The position numbers and the translations under genes are program-made. The notes under the pieces were generated by a model. The model saw nothing but the letters and a program-made list of their open reading frames with translations. It was not told the origin of the DNA and did not search any database. From Pelagomonas calceolata (lineage: Eukaryota; Sar; Pelagophyceae; Pelagomonadales; Pelagomonadaceae), in contig CAKKNE010000006.1 in the NCBI GenBank assembly GCA_918797485.1, positions 3,038,001-3,102,000 of the forward strand: a stretch of DNA of 64,000 nt. Direction: 5' to 3'. This document shows, piece by piece, positions 1 to 8,279 of this stretch (its first letter is position 1; every line of letters begins with the position of its first letter).

Positions 1-167
1 TGTAAAGCGGCCTTGGCCTTGCCGGCGAGCTCGGCCGCGAACCAGGCGCCTTTCGTCGCGAGGGTCGGCTCGTCCCCGGCGTGTTGTATAATCTTGTGGC
101 GCGGCGCCGGCGTCGGGGCGAACGCGGCGACGGTGGTGACGAGGAAAACAGCTACGAAGCGCATCAT
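1..167 (-). CDS. Plastid-targeted protein, N-terminal part (runs off left edge)
   Basis: Reading from the ATG at 167 toward position 1 the frame stays open for 55 codons and continues past the window edge. A second ATG follows immediately. The product starts with a hydrophobic stretch (MMRFVAVFLVTTVAA) followed by FAPTPAPRH. A signal peptide with Phe right after the cleavage site and a basic, Pro-rich follow-on is the classic bipartite plastid presequence of heterokont algae. The visible mature part (GDEPTLATKGAWFAAELAGK) is too short for me to assign a family. The gene faces away from the aldo/keto reductase-like gene at 569 across a 400-bp shared promoter region. Confidence 0.6.
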   Translation of the reverse strand, partial: MMRFVAVFLVTTVAAFAPTPAPRHKIIQHAGDEPTLATKGAWFAAELAGKAKAAL

Positions 168-568
168 CGTGCAGCACTGAACTCGTGTGAGCTTGAATTT
201 AGATCGCTAACGTCGCGCTGAGGACGCGGCGGCTGGCTTGCGTGGCCAAGGCTCTCCCAAACTCAAAATCACGGCTCTCGAGACCGCTGTTTTTGCGCCA
301 CAGCTCGTGTACGCTGTTCGTTCGGTGCAAAACACGTTCGAATCGCGTATCTAGAGCTCTTCGTTGGACAGCAGAGCTGGAGACGCCGATTACTAGTGCC
401 TTACGGGGCCGCTAGCTTGTCTCCGGGACTTGAGCTTGAACAGCACGGCAGAGGCTGCGCAACGAGCTCATATACGATACACGCGAGCGATTACAAGTGC
501 TCTGCAAGCAGCGGACCGCTGGAGCCGAACGCCAACGCCTCGGGCTCAACAAAGCAGCTAGCGACAGC
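168..568. promoter_or_regulatory. Divergent promoter region
   Basis: This 401-bp gap separates two divergently transcribed genes. It holds one copy of the recurrent palindromic motif at 392-416. I see no RNA gene or other coding signal in it; the short open frames here lack coding-like codon use. Confidence 0.5.
392..416 (+). promoter_or_regulatory. Recurrent promoter palindrome, copy 1
   Basis: Half-sites CTAGTGCCTTAC and CGCTAGC are separated by a few bases. The copy lies about 150 bp upstream of the ATG at 569. It matches the motif found upstream of at least 13 other genes in the window (see findings). Confidence 0.6.
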
Positions 569-1762
569 ATGCGCCTCGCCATAGCCTTGCTCCTAAGCGC
601 CGCGACGGCCTACACGCCGCCGCGGCCACCTAGACGATCCCCGCGCTCCCCAGGAGGCAACAACAAGCCACCTAGTCGAAAGCGCGAGATCATAGTAGAA
701 CCTCTAGAATCGTGGGGCGCCTTCGACGCCGGCAAGCACCGCATGGGCGTGAGTACCGTGTCCTGGGGTAATCCGGACAACGGTTTTGTAAGGAAGAAGA
801 AGTTGCGAGGTGGAGAACGCTTCAGCCAAAAAGACTGCCGACTCGCGTACCAGGAGCTCATGAAAAATGACGTCAAAACGTTCGCCATCCCGGGCGGGCA
901 GGCCGCAAATGATTGCTTCGGCAAGGCCGTGAAGAAGGCCAAAGTTTTTGACCCTCCGAAGGTTGTTACTTATTGCGCTCCTTCGCTGAAAGCGCGCTAC
1001 TTCGGCAAAGAGGAAAATAGAAAAAGATATGGGTACGCTTCGGTCGCTACGTCCGTGAATGATGTTTTGGAGGTCCTTGGGAGTGCTTATGTGGATGCTT
1101 GTCTCGTTGGCGGGGCTCTACCGGGGTCGAGCTGCCCCGCGCCTCCGCGCGCTAGTAATTCGATAGAGTCCGTGGGCGTCCAGAACGTCCAGGGTGGGTC
1201 GGCTTTGCGCAAGGCGCATCGAGCTTTTGAGAGGAAAGGTCTACAACTGAAGGCGTGCTACGTCGACTTTTCACTCGTGGACAATTTGGCCATGCGGGAC
1301 GGCACGCTGGAGGCGGCCAAGGAGCTCGACATTACGGTATTAGCGCGGTCGCCTTTGTGTGCTGGTCTAGGGAGTGGCGAGATCACGGAGCGCAACCCGA
1401 CCGGCGGTTCGACAGTCGGCGCGTCCCCGAAGTGGCGGCCGCGGGCCCTGCGGCAATTAGCACCCTTACACGACGCCATCGAGCAGGTCTGCGGCATGGT
1501 GCAGGCGCGGCGGGCCGACGACGAGCGGTCGATGGCCCAGCGGCAGAATAGGGACGCCGGAAAAGTAGAAAAGATCCTACCCGTGCAAGTAGCTTTGCAG
1601 TGGGTCCGCGCGAAGGGCGCGGTACCTCTGCCCGCGGTCAAAAATCAGAAGCACGCCCAGGCGATCATCGGGTGCCAGGGCTGGGCGCTCGAGGAAAACG
1701 AGGTCGCGGTGCTCGACGCGGCGCTGCCTCGGTCGGTGCCAAAGTTCGCGCGGCTGCGCTAA
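569..1762 (+). CDS. Aldo/keto reductase-fold protein, probably catalytically degenerate
   Basis: The start at 569 is the first ATG giving a signal-like N terminus (MRLAIALLLSAATAYTPP), suggesting secretory or plastid import; the frame is open further upstream but lacks a good ATG context. The 397-residue product follows the aldo/keto reductase order: a GVQN segment matching the usual GVSN, then DITVLARSPLCAGLGSG matching the VIAYSPLA-GLLTG strand, then VALQWVRAKGAVPLPAVKN matching the C-terminal NADP-binding ALxWL...PIPG region. The usual catalytic DxxxxYG segment is replaced by FAIPGGQAANDCFG, with no Tyr, and the strand normally ending in the catalytic His reads VDACLVGG. Seen: fold-like motifs and missing catalytic residues. 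Inferred: a non-catalytic or altered reductase, possibly in the plastid. Confidence 0.7.
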   Translation: MRLAIALLLSAATAYTPPRPPRRSPRSPGGNNKPPSRKREIIVEPLESWGAFDAGKHRMGVSTVSWGNPDNGFVRKKKLRGGERFSQKDCRLAYQELMKNDVKTFAIPGGQAANDCFGKAVKKAKVFDPPKVVTYCAPSLKARYFGKEENRKRYGYASVATSVNDVLEVLGSAYVDACLVGGALPGSSCPAPPRASNSIESVGVQNVQGGSALRKAHRAFERKGLQLKACYVDFSLVDNLAMRDGTLEAAKELDITVLARSPLCAGLGSGEITERNPTGGSTVGASPKWRPRALRQLAPLHDAIEQVCGMVQARRADDERSMAQRQNRDAGKVEKILPVQVALQWVRAKGAVPLPAVKNQKHAQAIIGCQGWALEENEVAVLDAALPRSVPKFARLR

Positions 1763-1802
1763 GTTTATTATATTATTCGGCGATAGCGTGGGGCGGGCCT
1801 AG

Positions 1803-2597
1803 TTAGTCGATCCGCCACGGCGGCAGGATTGTCCCGTAGAGCTCGAGGCCGCGGATGTGCATGCATCGATGTGCATGCATCGATAAGGCCGGTCCCAGCA
1901 GCCGGATCCGGAAGCGGGTCGAGGCGCAGGGGTATAGCTGAAAGGTAACGGCGCCGTTTCCCCCGAGGTAAAACCCGCCAGTCCACGGACTTGGGCGGGA
2001 GTAGAGGAGCCGGCGCCACTCCTCACCATCGAAGGCTTCGAACGCCCAATCTAAAAAGCGTTCTGCACCGCAGCTAGAAAATCCGAAGCTGAAAGCTGTA
2101 ACCTGGAACCGGAACGGGAGCTCGTACTGAACAAAAGAGCCCGTCCCAAGGGTACACTCTCCAACACCACTGATCTTCCTGGCTACATTCTGATCGACGA
2201 TTGCCGACTTTAAAAAAGATGCGTAGGGCTCCGTGTCTGGATCAAAACGTAATTCCATGAGACCTTCCCGATGAATCGTGATTACGAGCCCCGCGGGCGG
2301 CACCGCTGCATTGGCCACCACTTGTGCGCTATTTTGATGGCTGCTGCGTACTATTCTTGTAGGCCACTGCCGCGTCCCGAGCGCAGTTGCGAGTGCGTGG
2401 ACCACGCCGGTGACGCCGCGACCTGACGGCTCTGGCCGTCGCAACGCGTAGCTGTCCGCGCCGCGGGCGCGCGCGAGTGTCGTCGACGTCGCCAGGTCGC
2501 GTAAATGCTTCGAGGCGGCTCCCGCCCCGCGGGCGCAGTCCTTTAAAGGAACAAAGGTCAGGAGCTTGTGGAGGCAGTCGTCGCCGAGGGTATCCAT
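1803..2597 (-). CDS. F-box protein with C-terminal discoidin-like domain
   Basis: The ATG chosen at 2597 begins MDTLGDDCLHKLLTFVPLKD, which fits an F-box helix arrangement (LxDDxLxxLLxFVPLxD...ASKxLRDLA) for binding Skp1 in an SCF ubiquitin ligase. The last roughly 110 residues (FSFGFSSCGAERFLDWAFEAF... to GLELYGTI) match the galactose-binding/discoidin-like fold found in HECTD1 and LZTR-type proteins: an expected LDWxFExxDGxxW core and a final G-L-E-L-Y-G strand. The frame is open upstream but by non-ATG codons. Near the C terminus a 14-bp unit is duplicated at 1854-1882 (codons reading MHAHRCMHI), a small tandem duplication. Substrate unknown. It converges with the gene ending at 1762 across 40 bp. 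Confidence 0.55.
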   Translation of the reverse strand: MDTLGDDCLHKLLTFVPLKDCARGAGAASKHLRDLATSTTLARARGADSYALRRPEPSGRGVTGVVHALATALGTRQWPTRIVRSSHQNSAQVVANAAVPPAGLVITIHREGLMELRFDPDTEPYASFLKSAIVDQNVARKISGVGECTLGTGSFVQYELPFRFQVTAFSFGFSSCGAERFLDWAFEAFDGEEWRRLLYSRPSPWTGGFYLGGNGAVTFQLYPCASTRFRIRLLGPALSMHAHRCMHIRGLELYGTILPPWRID

Positions 2598-2686
2598 TCT
2601 TTTGTGTTGTGAGCGTGTCCTGTCGCCCAGTTGGGGTGCTACGGGATACGCGCGCGCGGAGCTGACCGGATCAAAACAGGTTTTGC

Positions 2687-2908
2687 ATGAACGGCGACAT
2701 CTCGCGCCGCGAGTCGACGACCGGGGAAATTGCCCAGGCGCTCGTCGAGGCAAAAACAACCCTGGCCACCAAGTCGTACGACTTCGACGAAGCACGGCTC
2801 CGTTCGCGCAATGCGGCGATCGCTCTGGAGGCGAGCCACGCGGCCTTCAGAGCGCTTGCGGCCGAGAACGACCGCCTGAGGGCGTCCCGACACAATCACT
2901 CGAAGTAG
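2687..2908 (+). CDS. Small coiled-coil protein (uncertain)
   Basis: A 73-codon ATG-initiated frame encodes a largely helical, heptad-rich product (IAQALVEAKTTLATKSYDF... LEASHAAFRALAAENDRLRA). Third codon positions are mostly G or C, as in the surrounding real genes. It lies only 90 bp from the divergent F-box gene start. The sequence AACAG directly precedes GTTTTGC before the ATG, so this might be a 3'-terminal exon whose upstream exon I cannot place. No family recognised. Confidence 0.35.
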   Translation: MNGDISRRESTTGEIAQALVEAKTTLATKSYDFDEARLRSRNAAIALEASHAAFRALAAENDRLRASRHNHSK

Positions 2909-3160
2909 CCAACTGTAAAACAAACGTACTTATTCACACAATGCGTCGCGCGTCGACGCGCGAAGACCTGCGTCGGGAACGTGAGCGCGGCAGGATACAC
3001 ACCGCTATAAAATGCGACGAACGAGGCGTTGCGTCGGATACAGATTTAGGTATGGATGTAGTTGCGGACATAGCCGTAGTAGCGGCTCCCAATGACGTGC
3101 AAATGTCGGAGGTTTCGTCACCCGCGTACGATATGAACCCAAAAGGACACGGGCACGCAC

Positions 3161-5062
3161 TTAACTCGTCCAGCGGTCGATCGCCGCAAATTCCACCCTA
3201 CGAGCGTAGGGGGCCTCCGGCGGGTCGTCGTCGTCCGAGAACATCAGGTCCAAATGGTGGGCCCCGAGCGGCAAGATCAGGGCGCTCACGTCCTTTGACG
3301 AGGAAAGGTTCCGGAGCCAGGGGCCCGTGTACCTCCCGGGTTCGATCACCGTCAGATCATCATAGACCCCGGCGCTGCTCCACGGATCTAGTAGCCCGTT
3401 CGAAAAGATAATGTTCGAGTAGCCTTCGAGTGACTTCCTGCCAAAATACGCGTCGAGCCACTGGCTCCACGGGTCGGAAGTCGTAGGATAGCCCGCCAGA
3501 CCGGGCGGCGGCGCGCAGCCCGCTCCTTTCGAACCGATAGGCCCCAAGGCGTCCTCGAGCGTCTCATTGGGAGCGTGGTTCGGCGGCCAGTAGAGACCGT
3601 CGGTGTCGCCCTGGTGGAGGTAGTTCACGAGGTTCAAGTCGTCGTTGCAGACCACGGGCTCCCAGGCGCTCGCGGCGCCGCCCGCGTACTGGGTTGAGCA
3701 CGTATCGCTCTTGGTCGTCGTCGCGAAGGGAGGCGTCTGTTGCTTCAAGGTCGCGTCGACGGCGTCGAGGCGACGCCGCGCCGCCTCGACGCCGTCGACG
3801 TGGCCGTCAGAGAGTCTATGCGTCTCGTGAGAGAGCCACGGAGAGTCGCCGTTCGAGCTGTCGCACTGGCTCGGGTCGAAGCACTTGAGTGTATGAGTGA
3901 CGTTGCACCAGACGCTCCAGGCACCTAAAGCTCCATGTAACAACTTAGTTAAATGAGGCATGCTTTCCAAGTCACTGACAGAAGCGGTCGGGAAGAAGTC
4001 CGAGGAGGTCGCGTCCCAGTCCACACTGATAGAAACGCCGTCCACCGTGACACGGTCGTCGGTCACGTCCACCATTAAATCCAACAATTCCGAACAAGCG
4101 ACGCGCGCCGGCCACGCCGGCAGTGCATAGTTTCCAGGTCCGACGGCCGACGTGATATAGGTCGAGGGAAACGGGTAGTCGGCTTCGGCAACGTCAAAAA
4201 AGACGCCCTGGACGGCCTTCGCTAAGCGTAGGCCGGCCTCCTCATCTGTTCCTAATGAACCAGGGCAGAGCCTGAAGCGTTCCGAGAGGAACGTCCTCCC
4301 AGTCGGAGTTTTGCCGATTTCATTCATCAAAGGAAAAGCTCCTCTCAGATTCCGGGCGCAATGTTCCGACCCGCCGGCCTTGCCGAAGGCCCTTGCTACG
4401 GCGATCGCCCCTCCGTTCAACGGCGGTCTACACAAAGGTAAACCCCAGATCGGCGCCGACGCGGCGATGGCGCCTTGTACCGATGCGGGATACTTCAGCC
4501 GGAACCAGGCCGCGAGCATGCCCCCGTAGCTGCCGCCGACGGCGACGACCGGCACTTGGCCATAGATTGCGCGGAGCTTCTGTATTACCACCGCATAATC
4601 GGCCAACGCTTGCTCCACCGTGCAGAAACTCAGGCAATCTCTCATACCTTTGGTGTCGGGCGTGGATCGCGCCTCGTAGCGGTGCTCGGCCCACACTAAT
4701 AATGTGCCAGGTCGCTTAGCCGCATACTCCCACATGAGTCCAGTATTATTAACGTACTCGTCGACCGGGCTCTCGTTGCCGACGTAGAGTAGTACTCGAG
4801 TGATGTTTTTTGTGGCGAAGCCGTCGTACAGACACAAGCGCTGGTCGAAGGTCTTTTCAATACTCCCGAAGTGGTCGAGCTGTTGGGTCAGCGCCTTCCA
4901 GGAGCAGTTCTGCGCGTCCGGGAGAGTTGTGTGGGTGGCGAAGGGGCTGCGCCTCGACGCGAAGCGGCTGGCGCGCCAGCGGCGGCGGTGTCTCAAGCGT
5001 CGCGCGGCCGCGGCGTGTTGCGACAGCAGCACGGCTGCGAGGGCAGTCAGTGCAGCCCTCAT
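3161..5062 (-). CDS. Serine carboxypeptidase, family S28 (Pro-X carboxypeptidase/DPP7-like)
   Basis: The 633-residue single-exon product has an N-terminal signal peptide (MRAALTALAAVLLSQHAAAA), a basic linker, then the S28 domain from QLDHF (residue about 61). The catalytic Ser lies in VGGSYGGMLAAWFRLKYP (Ser about 178), the Asp in FSNGLLDPWSSAGV and the His in LGAHHLDLM. These are the three motifs of lysosomal Pro-X carboxypeptidase and dipeptidyl peptidase II, which remove residues next to proline. Length is somewhat above the usual 450-500 because of insertions. Several N-x-S/T sites fit a secreted or vacuolar protein. Role inferred: lysosomal/vacuolar or extracellular peptide turnover. 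Confidence 0.92.
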   Translation of the reverse strand: MRAALTALAAVLLSQHAAAARRLRHRRRWRASRFASRRSPFATHTTLPDAQNCSWKALTQQLDHFGSIEKTFDQRLCLYDGFATKNITRVLLYVGNESPVDEYVNNTGLMWEYAAKRPGTLLVWAEHRYEARSTPDTKGMRDCLSFCTVEQALADYAVVIQKLRAIYGQVPVVAVGGSYGGMLAAWFRLKYPASVQGAIAASAPIWGLPLCRPPLNGGAIAVARAFGKAGGSEHCARNLRGAFPLMNEIGKTPTGRTFLSERFRLCPGSLGTDEEAGLRLAKAVQGVFFDVAEADYPFPSTYITSAVGPGNYALPAWPARVACSELLDLMVDVTDDRVTVDGVSISVDWDATSSDFFPTASVSDLESMPHLTKLLHGALGAWSVWCNVTHTLKCFDPSQCDSSNGDSPWLSHETHRLSDGHVDGVEAARRRLDAVDATLKQQTPPFATTTKSDTCSTQYAGGAASAWEPVVCNDDLNLVNYLHQGDTDGLYWPPNHAPNETLEDALGPIGSKGAGCAPPPGLAGYPTTSDPWSQWLDAYFGRKSLEGYSNIIFSNGLLDPWSSAGVYDDLTVIEPGRYTGPWLRNLSSSKDVSALILPLGAHHLDLMFSDDDDPPEAPYARRVEFAAIDRWTS

Positions 5063-5483
5063 GATATACTCTGTGGAACCCCCCGGCGAGACAAGAGCGC
5101 TTTGATTTGATGAATGCGGGCTCCGAGGGCCAGCCTACGAGGCGTGCGGCTTCACGCAGCCGATGCGCAGCTTCAGCGCGCTCTGCCGAGCTAGCGGCAT
5201 GTAAGACACTAGCCTGGCAAAGCCCAAATCAACTGGATTGCGAGGCCGAGCGCGCGTACAGCATTCTATCCGCGTTTACCGAGGCTCCACAGCGCGCTTA
5301 TTACCGTCAGGAACGAAATCTGCACCGCTCACGACGGGTGCGTTCAAAAACAGCACGCTCTCAAAAGCAGCTGAGATTTGATCTCCGCGCGCGCGGCACA
5401 GCAAGCGATATACGCACGCGACGCCAGCCAACGCGCATCAATCTACACGAGCACGCCAGCCGACGCGCGCATCAATCAAGACA
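5063..5483. promoter_or_regulatory. Divergent promoter region between S28 peptidase and next gene
   Basis: A 421-bp gap between divergent starts at 5062 and 5484 with one palindrome copy at 5190-5213. Open frames crossing it have no coding-like composition. Short repeats of an ACGCCAGC-CGACGCGC-CATCAATC type occur just before 5484 (5420-5480). Confidence 0.5.
5190..5213 (-). promoter_or_regulatory. Recurrent promoter palindrome, copy 2
   Basis: GCTAGCGGC then TGTAAGACACTAGC: a full-length copy in inverted orientation, 128 bp from the start at 5062 and 271 bp from the start at 5484. Confidence 0.65.
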
Positions 5484-6237
5484 ATGTCAGCCGTCCCCTT
5501 CGCCGGCGTCGGCAAGCCCTTCCAGAAGCACGCCGAGCGCCACGCCGCCGGCACGCCGCGGGAATCGATAGACGAGTTTGACGGGCGGGCCGTGCTCGCG
5601 CTGCCGCGGGAGGGCGCGTCCAAGGACGGCGAGCGGCCCTGGTTCTCGGGCCAGGTCGTCGCGACGGACGGGTCGCGGCGCCAGTTCCAGGTCCTCGCGA
5701 CCCCCCTACCGCCCTGCGAGGACGGCTGCAAGTGTTCGGGGGGCGACGGCCTGCATAGATATAGGTTGGCCCTCAAGGACGCGACGCGGCGGTTGTGTGC
5801 GGTGGTCATCTGCGACGCGTCGGGCGGCGACTTCCTGCGGTTGAGACCTGTGTGGACATCAAATTTTACGGCGCGTTCGCCTGCCCGATGGCGTGGCGAT
5901 GTCGGTTCCTCACCGCTCGACGGACACCCGACGCACTGGTTGATTTCCACACAGGTTGACGCCGGCGGACCCTTCGTTAGCATCGTTCGAGCCGGAGACG
6001 CTCCTCGAAGACGACCGCGCGCGGGCCGCGCTAGATACGTTCTTCCCGCGCCTCGCGGCGGAGGCCGACGCCGGTTTTGATTGTTGCGTCGTCGTCGGTC
6101 GGTTTCAATGCAAGCAGTTGCTCCTCTTCGGGGCGACGCGGAAGCGCGGGGCCGCCGATGCTATGCCGGGCGCCACGCCGCCGCCCAAGAAGCCGGCGGT
6201 CGCACCGGCTCCGACGACGCCGCCGCCGGGGCCCTAG
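5484..6237 (+). CDS. Conserved protein of unknown function, one introner-derived intron
   Basis: Exons 5484-5839 and 5955-6237 give a 212-residue product. The intron 5840-5954 is an introner copy plus one target-duplication copy; removing it joins ...GDFLR to LTPADPSLASFEPETLLEDD in frame, whereas reading through runs into an unrelated frame. The middle part (HRYRLALKDATRRLCAVVIC) has the alternation of strands and a D-x-T turn seen in OB-fold nucleic-acid-binding domains such as POT1, but this is only a resemblance. The C terminus is a Pro/Ala-rich tail. No targeting peptide is evident. Function unknown. Confidence 0.65.
5848..5954 (+). mobile_element. Introner Element, 107 bp
   Basis: Terminal inverted repeats CTGTGTGGACATCAAATTTT and GGTTGATTTCCACACAG. 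The flanking 8-bp duplications are gttgagac (5840-5847) and gttgacgc (5955-5962), 6 of 8 identical. The intron runs from the GT that begins the left duplication to the AG ending the element. Confidence 0.9.
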
Positions 6238-6356
6238 GAGGGGTGCCAGCTCCGAGGCGCCCTGGGAGTGGCGTCGCGTCGTCGCTGTGTCTGTGATCTG
6301 TGTGTGTGCCTAACTACCCCCTTCGACGCCGCCGACGCGCCAACTCATAGACAAAC

Positions 6357-6998
6357 TTAGTGCGTGAAGATCTTCCCCTTGCGCTCGCCGCAGACGGGCC
6401 GCGCCGACATGGGCTCGCGGTACGTCTCGAGGTAGTAGCGCGGCAGGGCCCGATCGTCTTCCTCCTTCTTCGCTTGCAGGGACGATAGCCGCGCTTCCAA
6501 CGCCCTCCTTTCGTCCAGGATGTCATCAAGACGACCCTTCGAGGCATCCACATCGTCCGCTGAAATAGTATAGATGTACTCGTGCCGCCTCATGGTATAC
6601 GGTTTCCGCGGGACGCCCTCATCGGTCAGAAACCGCGGCGACGGCGCGTCGGGCGTCGCCGGCCGCGGCCGCGCTTCCCGTTGTATTATACCTGGTGCCA
6701 TCTTCCCTCTACGAGAGACGGGGTCGTAGGTCACGTCGCCTCGTCTGTAAGCTCTTGCGACTTCGGCCAAAGCCCTACCAGTAGTCGTGTGCTGCGTCCT
6801 TTGGTAAGCGACGGCCTTCGATGCGTCGAAGACGGTCGTGGGGAGGGTGAATTTGGGCGGCGCGCGGTCCTCGTACTTCTGCTCCTTCGTCATCCTATCC
6901 CGCTCGTAGGCCAGTTCCTGCGTCGAGAGGCAGCGCGCCAATGAATTGCCGTCCCTTACTCCGACCTCCTTGTGGGCTACTACTTTCTCGCGCGTCAT
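6357..6998 (-). CDS. Conserved protein of unknown function with C-terminal coiled coil
   Basis: The ATG at 6998 gives 213 residues; upstream in frame only non-ATG starts precede a stop, so this is the natural start unless an upstream exon is spliced on (CGCAG lies just before the ATG). The product is basic, with MTREKVVAHKEVG at the N terminus, many R/K-x-P motifs in the middle and a helical segment (GRLDDILDERRALEARLSSL) followed by a Tyr-rich end. The low-hydrophobicity, motif-poor composition recalls axonemal or cytoskeleton-associated proteins, but I recognise no family. Confidence 0.6.
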   Translation of the reverse strand: MTREKVVAHKEVGVRDGNSLARCLSTQELAYERDRMTKEQKYEDRAPPKFTLPTTVFDASKAVAYQRTQHTTTGRALAEVARAYRRGDVTYDPVSRRGKMAPGIIQREARPRPATPDAPSPRFLTDEGVPRKPYTMRRHEYIYTISADDVDASKGRLDDILDERRALEARLSSLQAKKEEDDRALPRYYLETYREPMSARPVCGERKGKIFTH

Positions 6999-7479
6999 CC
7001 TGCGCAGCGATGGCGTCGAGGCGCTTGCAATCACTTATGGTGAGGCTGGCTGCCTGTGGGCCTCCTGGGACGAGCGACGGCGGCCGCGGCGGGAGGCGGC
7101 CGGTTTGTAGTCGTTCGTGTGCCGCAAGCGTCTCCCGCTGGAAGGGCTGCGTTTGCGGGCGGAGAGGCACCGCTACACTCAGGCGCTGCGGCGTGAGATG
7201 GCCTCTCTAGAAACGCGAGCGCTCTCCGCGGGCTGCGGACCACGTGTTAACGCGTCTGGAGACGTATGGGTGTGTGGGAGTGCTCGAAATCCGACATGCT
7301 AGTGGGGTTACCTAGCACCATCGGACAAAATTATTTGGGCCGACAAGCAGCCATTACTTTCCGGTTTTGCAACGACAAGCCGCAAAACTCTCGGATCAGT
7401 CGATTGGCTGCCACGCGCCGCCATTCGTCGCCTCCTCTCGCTCTCAGCCCTCGCCGCGCCGGCGCGCAGCCTGGCAGCC
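6999..7479. promoter_or_regulatory. Divergent promoter region
   Basis: A 481-bp gap between starts at 6998 and 7480. It holds a degenerate palindrome at 7298-7316. Several open frames on both strands overlap each other between 7030 and 7300, none with family similarity; a non-coding leader or upstream exon for the gene at 6998 cannot be excluded. Confidence 0.4.
7298..7316 (+). promoter_or_regulatory. Degenerate promoter palindrome
   Basis: GCTAGTGGGGTTACCTAGC keeps the outer CTAG pairs and the TTAC core but with a shorter spacer. It lies 163 bp before the phosphomannomutase ATG. Confidence 0.4.
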
Positions 7480-8223
7480 ATGCCGGCCACCAAGCGCACG
7501 CTCGCGTTGTTCGACGTCGACGGTACATTAACACCAGCGCGCCTGAAGATCACGCCGGAGATGAAGGCCTTCCTCCAAGAATTGCGGAAAACCATCAGCA
7601 TCGGCGTCGTCGGTGGGTCCGACTTCGTCAAGCAACAGGAGCAAATCGGTAGCGATTCTCTGTCCAATTTCGACTACTCCTTCGCCGAGAACGGGTTGGT
7701 AGCGTACAAAAACGACGAACTAATAGCGAAGGCGTCGTTCGCCCAAAAGATCGGCGAAGAGGAGTTACAGAAATTAATTAATTGGGTCCTCGCGTACCTG
7801 TCCAAAATTACGTTGCCCATCAAGCGGGGCACGTTCATCGAGTTCCGGACGGGCATGCTCAACATCTCGCCGATCGGGCGGAACTGCGCGCGCGACGAAA
7901 GGAACGCGTTCGAGGAGTATGATTTGAAGAACAATATAAGAAAGGACATGGTCGCTGCGATGCAGAAAGAGTTCGCCCACCTCAACCTGACCTTCTCGAT
8001 CGGCGGGCAGATCTCGTTCGACGTGTTTCCCGCGGGGTGGGACAAGACGTACTGCCTCCAGTTTGTGGATAGATCGTTGTTCGACGAGGTCCATTTTTTT
8101 GGAGACAAGACCTTTGAAGGCGGTAATGATTATGAGATCTTTACGCACCCGGACGTGAAGGGCCACTCCGTGACGTCGCCGGACGACACGAAGGCGCAGT
8201 GCACGGAGCTGTTCCTCTCGTAG
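7480..8223 (+). CDS. PMM: Phosphomannomutase
   Basis: The 247-residue product has the length of eukaryotic PMM. The HAD nucleophile motif FDVDGTLT is at residues 11-18 (Asp12 nucleophile, Asp14 acid/base). Cap-domain motifs GGSDFVKQQEQIG, FAENGLVAYK, FRTGMLNISPIGRNC and the C-terminal FFGDKTFEGGNDYEIF Mg-binding segment are all present and intact. It interconverts mannose-6-phosphate and mannose-1-phosphate for GDP-mannose, feeding N-glycans, GPI anchors and ascorbate or fucose routes in the cytosol. Single exon; no targeting peptide. It converges on the N-acetyltransferase gene with 56 bp between stop codons. Confidence 0.96.
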   Translation: MPATKRTLALFDVDGTLTPARLKITPEMKAFLQELRKTISIGVVGGSDFVKQQEQIGSDSLSNFDYSFAENGLVAYKNDELIAKASFAQKIGEEELQKLINWVLAYLSKITLPIKRGTFIEFRTGMLNISPIGRNCARDERNAFEEYDLKNNIRKDMVAAMQKEFAHLNLTFSIGGQISFDVFPAGWDKTYCLQFVDRSLFDEVHFFGDKTFEGGNDYEIFTHPDVKGHSVTSPDDTKAQCTELFLS

Positions 8224-8279
8224 ATGATGGACTGTGGTATAAAAACTTGAGATTTAATTGCTAGGGGGTAGGTCGTGAA

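Noticed and set aside
3337-3350. GGGTTCGATCACC as a tRNA B box
   Set aside because: Lies within the S28 peptidase coding frame with no A box or acceptor pairing around it.
2566-3411. 281-codon plus-strand frame
   Set aside because: Crosses the starts and ends of better-supported genes and has no G/C third-position bias.
5107-5571. 154-codon plus-strand frame
   Set aside because: Covers a promoter region and the start of the next gene in a different frame; no protein-like features.
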